Source: Ignavibacteriales bacterium UBA1304 (lineage in GTDB: Bacteria > Bacteroidota > Ignavibacteria > Ignavibacteriales > Ignavibacteriaceae). Taken from it: a stretch of 64,000 bases of DNA. A program made the position numbers and the translations under genes. The notes below the pieces were generated by a model. The model saw only the letters and a program-made list of their open reading frames with translations, had not been told where the DNA came from and did not search any database. The stretch spans positions 124,001 to 188,000 of the forward strand of contig DBTY01000017.1 of assembly GCA_002307295.1 (NCBI GenBank). The letters run 5' to 3'. Numbering within the stretch: the first letter of the stretch is position 1; each line of letters opens with the position of its first letter. Positions 34,640 to 43,430 of this stretch are shown in pieces.

Positions 34640-34663
34640 CTCGGGCGGGGGCGCCCGAGCTAC
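34639..34663 (-). repeat. REP hairpin with GTAG foot, downstream flank of the RAYT locus
   Basis: On the minus strand: GTAG, then GCTCGGGCG and CGCCCGAGC around a 4-nt loop. The stem is 9 bp and identical to 32979-33000. It ends ten bases from the htpG stop codon and so lies between convergent genes. Confidence 0.8.
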
Positions 34664-34672
34664 AAGAACAAT

Positions 34673-36583
34673 TTATATCTTTTTGATTGAGGTATACCAG
34701 TCGCTTGATTGATCTAACATTTTGTTGATTCGACTCGCTAATTTATGCGGATCTATTAAACTGCCTTCTAATAAAAGCGCTGATTCGTATAACTGCTCTA
34801 CTGTGTCTTTTATGAATTCGTCATTTGAATCGGCTTTGAATACTTTTAATAAATTCCTTGTTAATTTGTGATCTTTGTTGATCTCAAATATCTTTTTCTG
34901 CTCTGTTAAATCTTTGTTCGACATTCTTAGAATTTTCTGCATCGAAGATGAGAACCCTTCGTCTGGACTTACTACGCATGCTGCGCTGTCGCTTAAACGC
35001 TGCGATTCTTTTACTTCTACTACTCTGTCGCCAAGTATACCTTTTATCTTTGCAAGCAGACTATCGAACTGTTTTGAATCGTCTTTGCTCAATTCTTCTA
35101 AAGAACTCGTTTTTTCTTTTTCGTTTTTTAATTTATCAATCTTATTGAAATCAATGTGATCGACTGATTTAAAATCGAATTCTTTATATTTACGAATAGA
35201 TGAAACAACAAACTCGTCGATAGGATCGTAAAGATATAAAACTTCAAGTCCTTTATTCTTAAATATTTCTAAATGCGGATCCGTCGCTATTGCTTCGCGC
35301 GAATTGCCGACGGCATAATAAATTTCGTTCTGTCCTTCTTTGAATCTCGATACATATTCTTCAAGCGAAACTAAATCTTCCGCCTTTTCATTGAATGAGG
35401 AATTGAAGCGTAAAAGCTCGCTGTATTTATCCATGTTTGCATAATCGCTATAACCTAATTTAAAAACTCTGTTGTGCTCTTTCCACAACTCCTTATATTT
35501 TTCAGGTTCGTCTTTTGCAAGTTTTGTAAGATAAGAAAATACCTGGCTTGTAATATGATTTGATATTTTGGTGAATACAATATTTTCCTGCAAAGTCTCT
35601 CTGGAAATATTCAAAGGCAAATCTTCCGAATCGACTACGCCTTTGATAAAACCTAAATATTCAGGCAAGAGATCTTTGTTTTTATGTTGAATTAGTACGC
35701 GTCTCACATAAAGGTCTAAACCGTAATTCTCGCGGTTATAACCAAAGAAATCCTGATTTTTTTTAGGTATAAAAAGAACGCTGTTAAACTGTATTGGCGC
35801 GTCGATAGAAATGTGGATGACGTCCAAAGGCTCTTCAGAGTCGTAAGTTAAATACTTGTAAAACTCATTATACTGTTCTTTTGTAATATTGCTTTTAGGT
35901 TCGCGCCAGATTGCAGAAATTGTATTAACCTTTTCATTCTCAAGATAAATAGGAAAAGAAATAAAGTTAGAATGTTTTTTAATGATTGATTCAATTCTAT
36001 ATTTTTCGGCAAATTCCTTCGCATCGTCTTTAAGATGAATCTCAATCGTTGTTCCGCGCTTAATTTCATCTTTAATTTCGCTTATTTCATAATCGCCAAG
36101 ACCGTCAGAGCTCCATTCAATAGCAGGCTCTTCTTTTTTGAAAGACTTAGTTTTTATGATAACTTCTTTAGCGACCATAAAGACAGAATAAAAACCAACG
36201 CCGAACTTTCCAATTATATTGTTTGCGTCCGAAGCGCTATCTGCAAGCTGTTTAATAAATTCAGAAGAACCAGATTTTGCAATTGTTCCAATATTATTAA
36301 TTAATTCTTCCTGCGTCATGCCAATGCCGGAATCCTTAACAGTGATAGTATTATTTTTTTCGTCAAACAAAATGCTGATATCCAATGGAAGTTCGCTATC
36401 AATAATTTCAGCTCCGCGAGTCGATTCAAATCTAAGTTTATCAAGCGCGTCGGAAGCGTTGGAAATTATTTCTCGTAAAAATATTTCTCTACTTGTATAA
36501 AGCGAATGCACAAGGATTTCAAGCAATTGTTTTATCTCAGCTTTAAATTCATGTTTTTGGGCGTTAGGTTTTGTTTCGCTCAT
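34673..36583 (-). CDS. htpG: Molecular chaperone HtpG (bacterial Hsp90)
   Basis: HtpG is an ATP-dependent dimeric chaperone. The 636-residue protein has the GHKL ATPase domain ('EIKQLLEILVHSLYTSREIF', 'EIISNASDALDKLRFES', 'ITVKDSGIGMTQEELINNIG', 'IGKFGVGFYSVFMVAKEVII'). The middle domain carries 'VDSEDLPLNISRETLQEN', and a C-terminal dimerisation domain follows. As in other bacteria there is no MEEVD tail. A GGAGG ribosome-binding site precedes the ATG. It is divergent from the sugar nucleotidyltransferase gene with a 140-bp gap, in which I saw no CIRCE-type heat-shock repeat. Confidence 0.97.
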   Translation of the reverse strand: MSETKPNAQKHEFKAEIKQLLEILVHSLYTSREIFLREIISNASDALDKLRFESTRGAEIIDSELPLDISILFDEKNNTITVKDSGIGMTQEELINNIGTIAKSGSSEFIKQLADSASDANNIIGKFGVGFYSVFMVAKEVIIKTKSFKKEEPAIEWSSDGLGDYEISEIKDEIKRGTTIEIHLKDDAKEFAEKYRIESIIKKHSNFISFPIYLENEKVNTISAIWREPKSNITKEQYNEFYKYLTYDSEEPLDVIHISIDAPIQFNSVLFIPKKNQDFFGYNRENYGLDLYVRRVLIQHKNKDLLPEYLGFIKGVVDSEDLPLNISRETLQENIVFTKISNHITSQVFSYLTKLAKDEPEKYKELWKEHNRVFKLGYSDYANMDKYSELLRFNSSFNEKAEDLVSLEEYVSRFKEGQNEIYYAVGNSREAIATDPHLEIFKNKGLEVLYLYDPIDEFVVSSIRKYKEFDFKSVDHIDFNKIDKLKNEKEKTSSLEELSKDDSKQFDSLLAKIKGILGDRVVEVKESQRLSDSAACVVSPDEGFSSSMQKILRMSNKDLTEQKKIFEINKDHKLTRNLLKVFKADSNDEFIKDTVEQLYESALLLEGSLIDPHKLASRINKMLDQSSDWYTSIKKI

Positions 36584-36723
36584 AAAATTTCCTCCGTTGT
36601 TGTTAATGTTTATAATAATTAAGAAGTATAGATATTTTTATTGCAAATGTACAAAATTCTTGCTTTATTTTGTATTCAATAAGGAATTAATTAATTTTAC
36701 TGTTTAATTATTAATAAGGTACA

Positions 36724-37701
36724 ATGAGAGCAATTATCCCGGTAGCAGGCTTGGGAAGCCGGTTAAAGCCGCACACTTACTCAATTCCAAAAGTGCTTTT
36801 GAATGTTGGCGGCAAACCGATACTTGGTCACATCATAGATAAGCTGATAAGCGAAGATATAAATAAAGCTACCTTTGTAATTGGTCATCTTGGCGAAATG
36901 ATTAAAGAGTATGTTACGTCTACTTATCCGGAACTACAAGCCGACTTTGTAGAGCAGCGGGAGATGGAAGGGCTTGGACACGCTATTTATATGGCTATAC
37001 CCACTATTGACGAAAAGGAAGTATTTATAATATTAGGCGATACGGTTTTTGACGTAAACCTTAAAGAAGTTTTTAAAAATAAAATTACGGCGCTCGGCGT
37101 AAAAAGCGTAGACGATCCTAGCAGGTTCGGCGTTGCGGTGATGGCTAACGGTTATATAGAAAAACTTATTGAAAAACCGCAAACGTTTATATCAAAGCTT
37201 GCGCTTGTAGGGTTGTACTACATAGCAGATTTTGAGGTTCTTAAGAAGAGTCTGATTAATTTAGTAGAGAATAATATTCGCACAAAAGGCGAACTGCAAT
37301 TAACAGACGCATTGCAGAATATGATTGAATGCGGAGAAAAAATAACTACATTCCCGGTTGAAGGCTGGTATGACTGCGGTAAACCGGAAACGTTGCTTTC
37401 TACAAACAAACACATACTTGATCAGCGCAGCACGCATAAGACGTATGAAGGCGTAGTAATTAAGCATCCTGTTTTTATTGATTCAGAAGCGGTTATTGAG
37501 AACAGCATTATTGGTCCTTACGCCACAATAGGCAAAGGTTCGGTAATAAAAAACTCAATCATAATAAATTCGATTATTGGTTCGAAAGCAGAGGTTAATA
37601 AAGCATTATTGGAGAATTCAATCATTGGAAATAATTCTTCAATTAAAGGTTCCTATAAAAGGTTAAATTCGGGCGATTCGTCCGAAATAGATTTTTATTA
37701 A
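36724..37701 (+). CDS. Sugar-phosphate nucleotidyltransferase with left-handed beta-helix tail
   Basis: The 325-residue protein begins with the nucleotidyltransferase loop 'PVAGLGSRLKPHTYSIPKVL'. It contains 'VFIILGDTVFD', where the Asp should bind the metal, and 'IEKPQ'. From about residue 245 a hexapeptide-repeat tail ('VFIDSEAVIENSIIGPYATI' onward) predicts a left-handed beta-helix. This layout fits glucose-1-phosphate thymidylyl- or uridylyltransferase-like enzymes, but the sugar and nucleotide cannot be settled from sequence. It is 19 bp upstream of metK, possibly co-transcribed, without an obvious functional link. Confidence 0.85.
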   Translation: MRAIIPVAGLGSRLKPHTYSIPKVLLNVGGKPILGHIIDKLISEDINKATFVIGHLGEMIKEYVTSTYPELQADFVEQREMEGLGHAIYMAIPTIDEKEVFIILGDTVFDVNLKEVFKNKITALGVKSVDDPSRFGVAVMANGYIEKLIEKPQTFISKLALVGLYYIADFEVLKKSLINLVENNIRTKGELQLTDALQNMIECGEKITTFPVEGWYDCGKPETLLSTNKHILDQRSTHKTYEGVVIKHPVFIDSEAVIENSIIGPYATIGKGSVIKNSIIINSIIGSKAEVNKALLENSIIGNNSSIKGSYKRLNSGDSSEIDFY

Positions 37702-37720
37702 TAATATATAAGGAAATAAT

Positions 37721-38869
37721 ATGTCATTCTATTTCACTTCGGAATCCGTCTCAGAAGGACATCCGGATAAAGTGTGTGATGCAATATCAGACGGCGTGTT
37801 GGATGCAATTTATAAAACTGATCCCAAAGCTCGCGTAGCTTGCGAAACTTTCGTTACAACCGGCTTAGTTTTGGTCGGCGGCGAAGTTACAACTAACGCT
37901 TACATAGATATTCAGGCAGTTGTTAGAAAAACTGTAAAAAATATTGGTTATACAAGCGCAGATTATAAATTTGATTCAGAATCCTGTTCCGTCTTAAATG
38001 CAATACACTCTCAATCCCCGGATATTGCTATGGGCGTGGATAAAGGCGGCGCCGGAGATCAGGGAATTATGTTTGGCTATGCTTGCGATCAAACCCCTGA
38101 ACTAATGCCTATGCCTATTGTCTTTGCTCATAAGCTGGTAAAAAAACTTGCAGACATAAGAAAAAAGAATCTTAAATTAATGCCGTATTTAAGACCTGAC
38201 GCTAAATCGCAGGTTACTATTGAATATGACGATAACAAAAAACCAGTCAGAGTTGATACTGTAGTTATTTCTACTCAGCATGACGCAGACGTATCTCAGA
38301 AGAAAATCAGAGAAGATGTAATTAAAAACGTAATCAATACAATTATTCCTGCAAAATATCTTGATAAAAAAACTAAGATATTTGTAAACCCTACCGGCAG
38401 ATTTGAAATTGGCGGACCTCATGGAGACAGCGGTTTAACAGGCAGAAAAATTATTGTAGACACCTATGGCGGATGGGCTCCTCACGGCGGCGGCGCTTTT
38501 TCTGGCAAAGATCCTTCTAAGGTTGATAGAAGCGCTACTTATGCTGCAAGACACATCGCTAAGAATGTTGTAGCTGCTAAATTAGCTAAAGAATGCCTTG
38601 TTCAGCTTGCTTACGCTATTGGCGTAGCTCAGCCTGTTTCTATTTTTGTTGATACTAAAGGAACCGGCGTTATTTCCGATAAAGAAATTTCAGCTATGAT
38701 TAGCAAAGAAGTTGATTTAACTCCAAACGGCATCATCGAAAGATTAAAACTAAGAAGACCTATCTATCAAAAAACTGCCGCTTATGGTCACTTTGGCAGA
38801 AATGATAAAGACTTTACATGGGAACAATTAGATTTGGTTCCAACGTTTAAGAAATACGCAACTAAATAA
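37721..38869 (+). CDS. metK: S-adenosylmethionine synthetase (methionine adenosyltransferase)
   Basis: MetK makes S-adenosylmethionine from methionine and ATP. At 382 residues it has the family landmarks: 'FTSESVSEGHPDKVCDAISD', 'GGAGDQGIMFGYA', and 'GPHGDSGLTGRKIIVDTYGG' with 'GGGAFSGKDPSKVDRS'. It is complete and starts with a purine-rich AAGGAAATA leader. ahcY follows after 11 bp, giving a SAM-cycle operon. The gap before it is only 19 bp, so there is no space for a SAM riboswitch. Confidence 0.97.
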   Translation: MSFYFTSESVSEGHPDKVCDAISDGVLDAIYKTDPKARVACETFVTTGLVLVGGEVTTNAYIDIQAVVRKTVKNIGYTSADYKFDSESCSVLNAIHSQSPDIAMGVDKGGAGDQGIMFGYACDQTPELMPMPIVFAHKLVKKLADIRKKNLKLMPYLRPDAKSQVTIEYDDNKKPVRVDTVVISTQHDADVSQKKIREDVIKNVINTIIPAKYLDKKTKIFVNPTGRFEIGGPHGDSGLTGRKIIVDTYGGWAPHGGGAFSGKDPSKVDRSATYAARHIAKNVVAAKLAKECLVQLAYAIGVAQPVSIFVDTKGTGVISDKEISAMISKEVDLTPNGIIERLKLRRPIYQKTAAYGHFGRNDKDFTWEQLDLVPTFKKYATK

Positions 38870-38880
38870 GAGAGGATTAT

Positions 38881-40194
38881 ATGTGTTCGGTAGTAGCTAA
38901 AGGGAATTACAAGGTCAAGGATATTAATCTTGCCGAGTGGGGAAGAAAAGAAATTCGCCTTGCCGAGGCAGAAATGCCTGGATTGATGTCTTTAAGAAAA
39001 GAATACGGCCCTTCTCAACCGCTGAAAGGCGCAAGAATTGCCGGATGTCTTCATATGACTATTCAAACTGCTGTTTTGATTGAAACTCTTGTCGATCTTG
39101 GCGCAGAAGTTCAATGGTCTTCATGCAACATCTTTTCTACTCAGGATCATGCGGCTGCGGCTATTGCCGCTGCGGGCGTGCCTGTTTTTGCATGGAAAGG
39201 GATGAACGCTGAAGAATTTGACTGGTGTATTGAACAAACTATATTTTTTGGTCCGGATAAGAAACCGCTTAATATGATTCTTGACGATGGCGGAGATTTG
39301 ACGAATATGGTTTTAGATAAATATCCTGAATTGGTCAAAGGCGTAAAAGGAATTTCGGAAGAAACCACTACCGGCGTACACAGATTATACGAAAGAGCAA
39401 GAAAAGGAACTTTACCGCTTCCTGCTTTTAACGTTAACGATTCGGTTACAAAATCTAAATTTGATAACAAATATGGCTGCCGCGAGTCTTTGGTAGACGC
39501 TATCAGAAGAGCTACCGATTTAATGCTTGCCGGAAAAGTTGGCGTTGTTGCCGGTTATGGCGACGTTGGCAAAGGTTCGGCAGAAGCTTTGAAAAACGCT
39601 CATATGAGGGTTATTGTTACAGAAGTAGATCCAATATGCGCTCTTCAGGCCGCTATGGAAGGTTATCAGGTTAAGAAGATGTCAGACGCTGTTAAAGAAG
39701 CTGATATAGTTGTAACCTGCACAGGCAATATGAAAATAGTAACGGAAGAACACTTCCGTTTGATGAAAGATAAAACTGTAGTTTGTAATATCGGGCATTT
39801 CGATACTGAAATTGATATGGCCTGGTTAAACGCAAACTATGGCGCTACTAAAAATACAATTAAACCTCAGGTCGATCAATATACTATTGACGGAAAAGAT
39901 ATAATTGTATTAGCCGAAGGCAGACTTGTTAATCTTGGATGCGCTACCGGTCATCCTTCTTTTGTTATGTCTAACTCGTTTACAAATCAGGTATTGGCTC
40001 AGATAGAGCTTTGGTTACATGCCGATAAGTATGAAAACAAAGTATATATGCTGCCAAAAAATCTTGATGAAAAAGTGGCGCGTTTGCATTTAGCTAAGAT
40101 TGGAGCGGAGCTTGATACCTTATCTCCTCAACAGGCTGAATATATCGGCGTTACTGTAGAAGGTCCATTTAAACCGGATTACTACAGATATTAA
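38881..40194 (+). CDS. ahcY: Adenosylhomocysteinase (S-adenosylhomocysteine hydrolase)
   Basis: AhcY cleaves S-adenosylhomocysteine to adenosine and homocysteine and removes product inhibition of methyltransferases. The 437-residue protein has the NAD-binding GYGDVGKG at 225-232, 'KYGCRESLVDAIRRATD', and the C-terminal 'PFKPDYYRY' that is typical of the family's NAD-contacting tail. Together with metK 11 bp upstream it completes the methyl cycle. A strong terminator follows. Confidence 0.97.
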   Translation: MCSVVAKGNYKVKDINLAEWGRKEIRLAEAEMPGLMSLRKEYGPSQPLKGARIAGCLHMTIQTAVLIETLVDLGAEVQWSSCNIFSTQDHAAAAIAAAGVPVFAWKGMNAEEFDWCIEQTIFFGPDKKPLNMILDDGGDLTNMVLDKYPELVKGVKGISEETTTGVHRLYERARKGTLPLPAFNVNDSVTKSKFDNKYGCRESLVDAIRRATDLMLAGKVGVVAGYGDVGKGSAEALKNAHMRVIVTEVDPICALQAAMEGYQVKKMSDAVKEADIVVTCTGNMKIVTEEHFRLMKDKTVVCNIGHFDTEIDMAWLNANYGATKNTIKPQVDQYTIDGKDIIVLAEGRLVNLGCATGHPSFVMSNSFTNQVLAQIELWLHADKYENKVYMLPKNLDEKVARLHLAKIGAELDTLSPQQAEYIGVTVEGPFKPDYYRY

Positions 40195-40226
40195 TTGTTT
40201 TGGCGCTTACAGGCTCTGAACTATTT

Positions 40227-40252
40227 AACCCCGGCTTGCCGGGGTTTTTTTA
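40227..40252 (+). terminator. Rho-independent terminator after metK-ahcY
   Basis: AACCCCGGC (40227-40235) pairs with GCCGGGGTT (40238-40246) around TT and runs into a T-rich tail. It is a strong intrinsic terminator 32 bp after the ahcY stop. Confidence 0.92.
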
Positions 40253-40306
40253 TGTTTTTTGCTCGAACGTTATTTTAGATCGATTACCTCCAACGGAGAA
40301 CGATAT

Positions 40307-41242
40307 CTAAATTTCTATTATGCGCTGTTTTCTTTTTGGGAGAAGATGTTGGCGTACGGCTGTTTTTATTTCTGTCTCTAAGGCTTCAAAAATTCGTTTA
40401 CGCGCAAAATGCAAATTAGTAATTAAGCTGATTTCTCTAACGGGAGCCGGCTGGTTAAAATATCTTAACCTGTTTTTTTGAGAATCGGTAAAACTTAAAG
40501 TCGCTAATTCGGGCGTTATTGTTAAACCGCCATTTAATTCTACCATTTTAATTAAAGACTCGATACTGCCGGTTTCATAGCGGATATCCAAAAATTGCGG
40601 GCAGCTGTTGCGTAATTCGCAAAGGTTCATTATTTGCGAGCGTAAACAATGGCCGTCCTCTAAAAGCCATAAATGATCCGCCTCTATATCTTTGGCGCAA
40701 ATCAATTTCTTTTTTAATATTTTTTCGTCTGACGATGCGAAGACCAATAATTCCTCTTTATAAAGAGGGGTTTCTTTTATATTGTGTAATTTCAGGGGTG
40801 TGGCGGCTATCCCTATGTCTAATTCGCCCTGAATAAGTTTCTCAATTATTAGTTCAGTTGTTAGTTCAGATATTATTAACTTTATTCGGTTATATTTTTG
40901 CGCAAATTGTTTGATAAACAGAGGCAGCAGAAAAGGAGCCGCAGTAGGGATTACTCCAATTTTTAATTCGCCGTTCAAGCCTCCATTAATTTCTGCCGCG
41001 GCGTCTTTTAGGGTCGCAGCTTCCTGAACTATGCGCTGCGCCCTTTCAATAATTATTAATCCGGCTTTGGTTGGCGTAATTGGAGATTTTTTTCTGTCGA
41101 ACAGGATTACGTCAAGTTCGCCTTCGAGTTTTTGTATCATCATGCTTAATGTAGGCTGAGTTACAAAGCAGCAGCTTGCCGCTTTGGCAAAACTGCGGAG
41201 AGAATAAACCGCAGTAATATATTCTAACTGTTGAAGATTCAT
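40307..41242 (-). CDS. oxyR: Hydrogen peroxide-sensing LysR-type regulator OxyR
   Basis: The 311-residue protein has an N-terminal LysR helix-turn-helix ('LEYITAVYSLRSFAKAASCC' then 'VTQPTLSMMIQKLEGELDVI'). The effector domain contains 'LLEDGHCLRSQIMNLC', which places cysteines at 199 and 208, exactly the positions of the redox pair in E. coli OxyR. Peroxide should form a Cys199-Cys208 disulphide and activate the regulator. It is divergent from dps-katA, its expected targets. A half-site matching the OxyR consensus lies directly before its start (41248-41262). Confidence 0.93.
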   Translation of the reverse strand: MNLQQLEYITAVYSLRSFAKAASCCFVTQPTLSMMIQKLEGELDVILFDRKKSPITPTKAGLIIIERAQRIVQEAATLKDAAAEINGGLNGELKIGVIPTAAPFLLPLFIKQFAQKYNRIKLIISELTTELIIEKLIQGELDIGIAATPLKLHNIKETPLYKEELLVFASSDEKILKKKLICAKDIEADHLWLLEDGHCLRSQIMNLCELRNSCPQFLDIRYETGSIESLIKMVELNGGLTITPELATLSFTDSQKNRLRYFNQPAPVREISLITNLHFARKRIFEALETEIKTAVRQHLLPKRKQRIIEI

Positions 41243-41247
41243 TGCTT

Positions 41248-41283
41248 ATAGACGCCATCTATGATGTTATAAAGTAATTCAAT
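41248..41283. promoter_or_regulatory. Candidate OxyR-binding site between oxyR and dps
   Basis: ATAGacgccatCTAT (41248-41262) matches the OxyR half-site ATAG-N7-CTAT exactly in its outer bases. It is followed after 6 bp by a weaker ATAAagtaattCAAT (41269-41283). The OxyR tetramer normally binds two such half-sites spaced about 7 bp apart. The site starts six bases before the oxyR start codon and lies about 60-95 bp before dps, so it could serve autoregulation and dps activation. Confidence 0.65.
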
Positions 41284-41341
41284 TTGATTTATCGAAATAT
41301 AACGGCTAATTTCATTTCAACAAAATAAAAAAGGAGCGAAA

Positions 41342-41821
41342 ATGAAACTAGAATTAAATAACATTGGTTTAGACAAAGAATTGACAAAAAAGCTATCTGA
41401 AAAATTAAATCTTCTTTTAGCTGATTATCAGATTTTTTATATCAATACCCGCGGTTATCATTGGAACATAAAAGGAGACAAGTTTTTTGAATTACACTTA
41501 AAATTCGAAGAATTGTATAACGATCTTCAGTTAAAAAACGACGAAATTGCTGAGCGTATTTTAACGCTGGGAGATACCCCCTGCCATAGTTATTCCGGTT
41601 ATCTTAAAATATCCCAAATACGCGAATCCGAAAATGTAACAGACGGCAGACAAGCCATAGCGGAAATAATAAAATCGTTTGCTGCAATCCTCCTCCTCCA
41701 GCGCGAAATACTAAAACTAGCCGAAGGAGCAAACGATGAAGGAACTAACGCTTTAATGAGCGACTATATCCGACAACAGGAAAAACTGGTATGGATGTAT
41801 TCTGCATTTATTAATAAATAA
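41342..41821 (+). CDS. dps: Dps family ferritin-like DNA-protection protein
   Basis: Dps oligomers store iron, consume hydrogen peroxide and coat DNA. The 159-residue protein is a four-helix ferritin-like fold with the ferroxidase ligands in 'TRGYHWNIKGDKFFELHLKF' and 'EELYNDLQLKNDEIAERIL'. An AAGGAG ribosome-binding site precedes the ATG. The next gene, a catalase, begins 14 bp after its stop, so both probably form one peroxide-response operon under OxyR. Confidence 0.93.
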   Translation: MKLELNNIGLDKELTKKLSEKLNLLLADYQIFYINTRGYHWNIKGDKFFELHLKFEELYNDLQLKNDEIAERILTLGDTPCHSYSGYLKISQIRESENVTDGRQAIAEIIKSFAAILLLQREILKLAEGANDEGTNALMSDYIRQQEKLVWMYSAFINK

Positions 41822-41835
41822 CTAAAGGAAACAGT

Positions 41836-43329
41836 ATGAAAGAAGAAGACAAAAAACTGACATCCGCTTCCGGGAAGCCATACTACGAACACGAAGACTC
41901 GTTGACTGCCGGACCGCGGGGACAAATGCTGATTCAGGATTATATATTCCACGAAAAAACAGCCCATTTTAACCGGGAGCGTATTCCTGAAAGAGTAGTT
42001 CACGCAAAGGGTTCCGGCGCATATGGTGTGTTTTCTGTAACAAACGATATTACCGATTTTTGCCGGGCTAAGTTATTCGATAAAATTGGAGCTACATGCA
42101 GAGTATTTGTCCGGTTTTCTACCGTAGGCGGCGAAAAAGGCAGCGCAGATACGGAAAGGGATCCGAGAGGGTTTGCGATAAAATTCTATACTGAAGAAGG
42201 GAATTGGGATCTTGTAGGCAACAACACTCCTGTTTTTTTTATTAAGGATCCCAAAAAATTTGACGATTTTATTCATACGCAAAAAAGAGATCCGGGAACG
42301 AACCTAAAGAGCCCTACAATGATGTGGGACTATTGGTCTCTGAACCCGGAAAGTCTGCATCAGGTTTTTATTCTTATGAGCGGACGCGGAACGCCGTACG
42401 GTTACCGTTATATGCACGGATTTAGCAGCCATACATTTTCAATGCTCAATAAAAACAACAAAAGAGTCTGGGTTAAATTTCATTTTAAATCGCAGCAGGG
42501 AATAAAAAACTTTACCGGTCCGGAAGCTGATGAAATGAGGGGTAAAGACCCAGATTTTGCGCAGCGAGATTTAATTGACGCAATTAACAGAAAAGATTTC
42601 CCACGCTGGACCCTGAAAATACAGGTTATGACCGAGGAGCAGGCAAAAGTATTTAAATGGAATCCTTTTGACATAACAAAAATTTGGCCGCATAAAGATT
42701 TTCCGCTTATTGAGGCTGGCGTAATGGAGCTGAACGAAATCCCAGCTAATTATTTTGCAGAAGTTGAACAGGCAGCTTTTGCGCCTGCTCGTGTAATTGA
42801 CGGGATAGGATATTCCCCGGATAAAATGCTGCAAGGAAGGCTGCTTTCTTATCCGGATGCGCAGCGTTACAGACTGGGCGCTAATTATGAACAAATCCCC
42901 GTAAATAGGTGCCCTTATGAGGTTAATAATTATCAAAGAGACGGTTCCATGCGCGTTGACGGCAATAGAGGGGGAAATCCAAATTATTTTCCAAACAGCT
43001 TCGATAATATCAAGCCGGACGCGAAATACAAGGAAACTCCTTTGCCTTTAGATTCTGCTGTCGCCGACTGGTATGATAGAAACTCTCCCGGCGAAGACGA
43101 TCACTATTCGCAGCCTGCAAAGTTGTTTAACGACGTTTTTTCTGATTCTGATAGGGAAGAGATGATTAGCAATATAGTCCGTTCAATGAATGGAATTTCT
43201 GGCGTAAAAAGAGATGAGATTATTAACAGGCAATTATGTCATTTCTTTAGGGCGGAACCCAAGCTTGGCGCGGCGATTGCAAAAGGTCTAAACGTTAATG
43301 TTGACGGGTTTGTTCACAAGAGCAATTAA
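41836..43329 (+). CDS. katA: Heme catalase
   Basis: Catalase disproportionates hydrogen peroxide to water and oxygen. The 497-residue protein is a small-subunit monofunctional heme catalase. It shows catalytic His56 in 'RVVHAKGSGAYG', 'FVRFSTVGGEKGSADTERDP', the Asn-containing 'WDLVGNNTPVFFIKDPKKF', and 'RLLSYPDAQRYRLG' around the heme-ligand tyrosine. It is the second gene of the dps-katA unit and is divergent from oxyR. No signal peptide is visible. Confidence 0.97.
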   Translation: MKEEDKKLTSASGKPYYEHEDSLTAGPRGQMLIQDYIFHEKTAHFNRERIPERVVHAKGSGAYGVFSVTNDITDFCRAKLFDKIGATCRVFVRFSTVGGEKGSADTERDPRGFAIKFYTEEGNWDLVGNNTPVFFIKDPKKFDDFIHTQKRDPGTNLKSPTMMWDYWSLNPESLHQVFILMSGRGTPYGYRYMHGFSSHTFSMLNKNNKRVWVKFHFKSQQGIKNFTGPEADEMRGKDPDFAQRDLIDAINRKDFPRWTLKIQVMTEEQAKVFKWNPFDITKIWPHKDFPLIEAGVMELNEIPANYFAEVEQAAFAPARVIDGIGYSPDKMLQGRLLSYPDAQRYRLGANYEQIPVNRCPYEVNNYQRDGSMRVDGNRGGNPNYFPNSFDNIKPDAKYKETPLPLDSAVADWYDRNSPGEDDHYSQPAKLFNDVFSDSDREEMISNIVRSMNGISGVKRDEIINRQLCHFFRAEPKLGAAIAKGLNVNVDGFVHKSN

Positions 43330-43430
43330 AACAAAATAATTCTTACAATTTTTAGGGACGTTGCAATTATTTTCAGAATGATGGACGTCCTTAATTTTTA
43401 AGCGCTCAGGGGCAGGGTTATTTTTGAGGG

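Noticed and set aside
34419..34712. Open frames running through the 19-bp repeat array
   Set aside because: They are open only because the repeat unit has no stop in those frames; there is no start signal and the product is a simple repeat.
37702..37720. SAM riboswitch before metK
   Set aside because: The gap is only 19 bp, too short for any known SAM riboswitch.
43354..43402. Terminator after katA
   Set aside because: GGACGT and ACGTCC could pair, but the loop is about 20 nt and there is no T-run.
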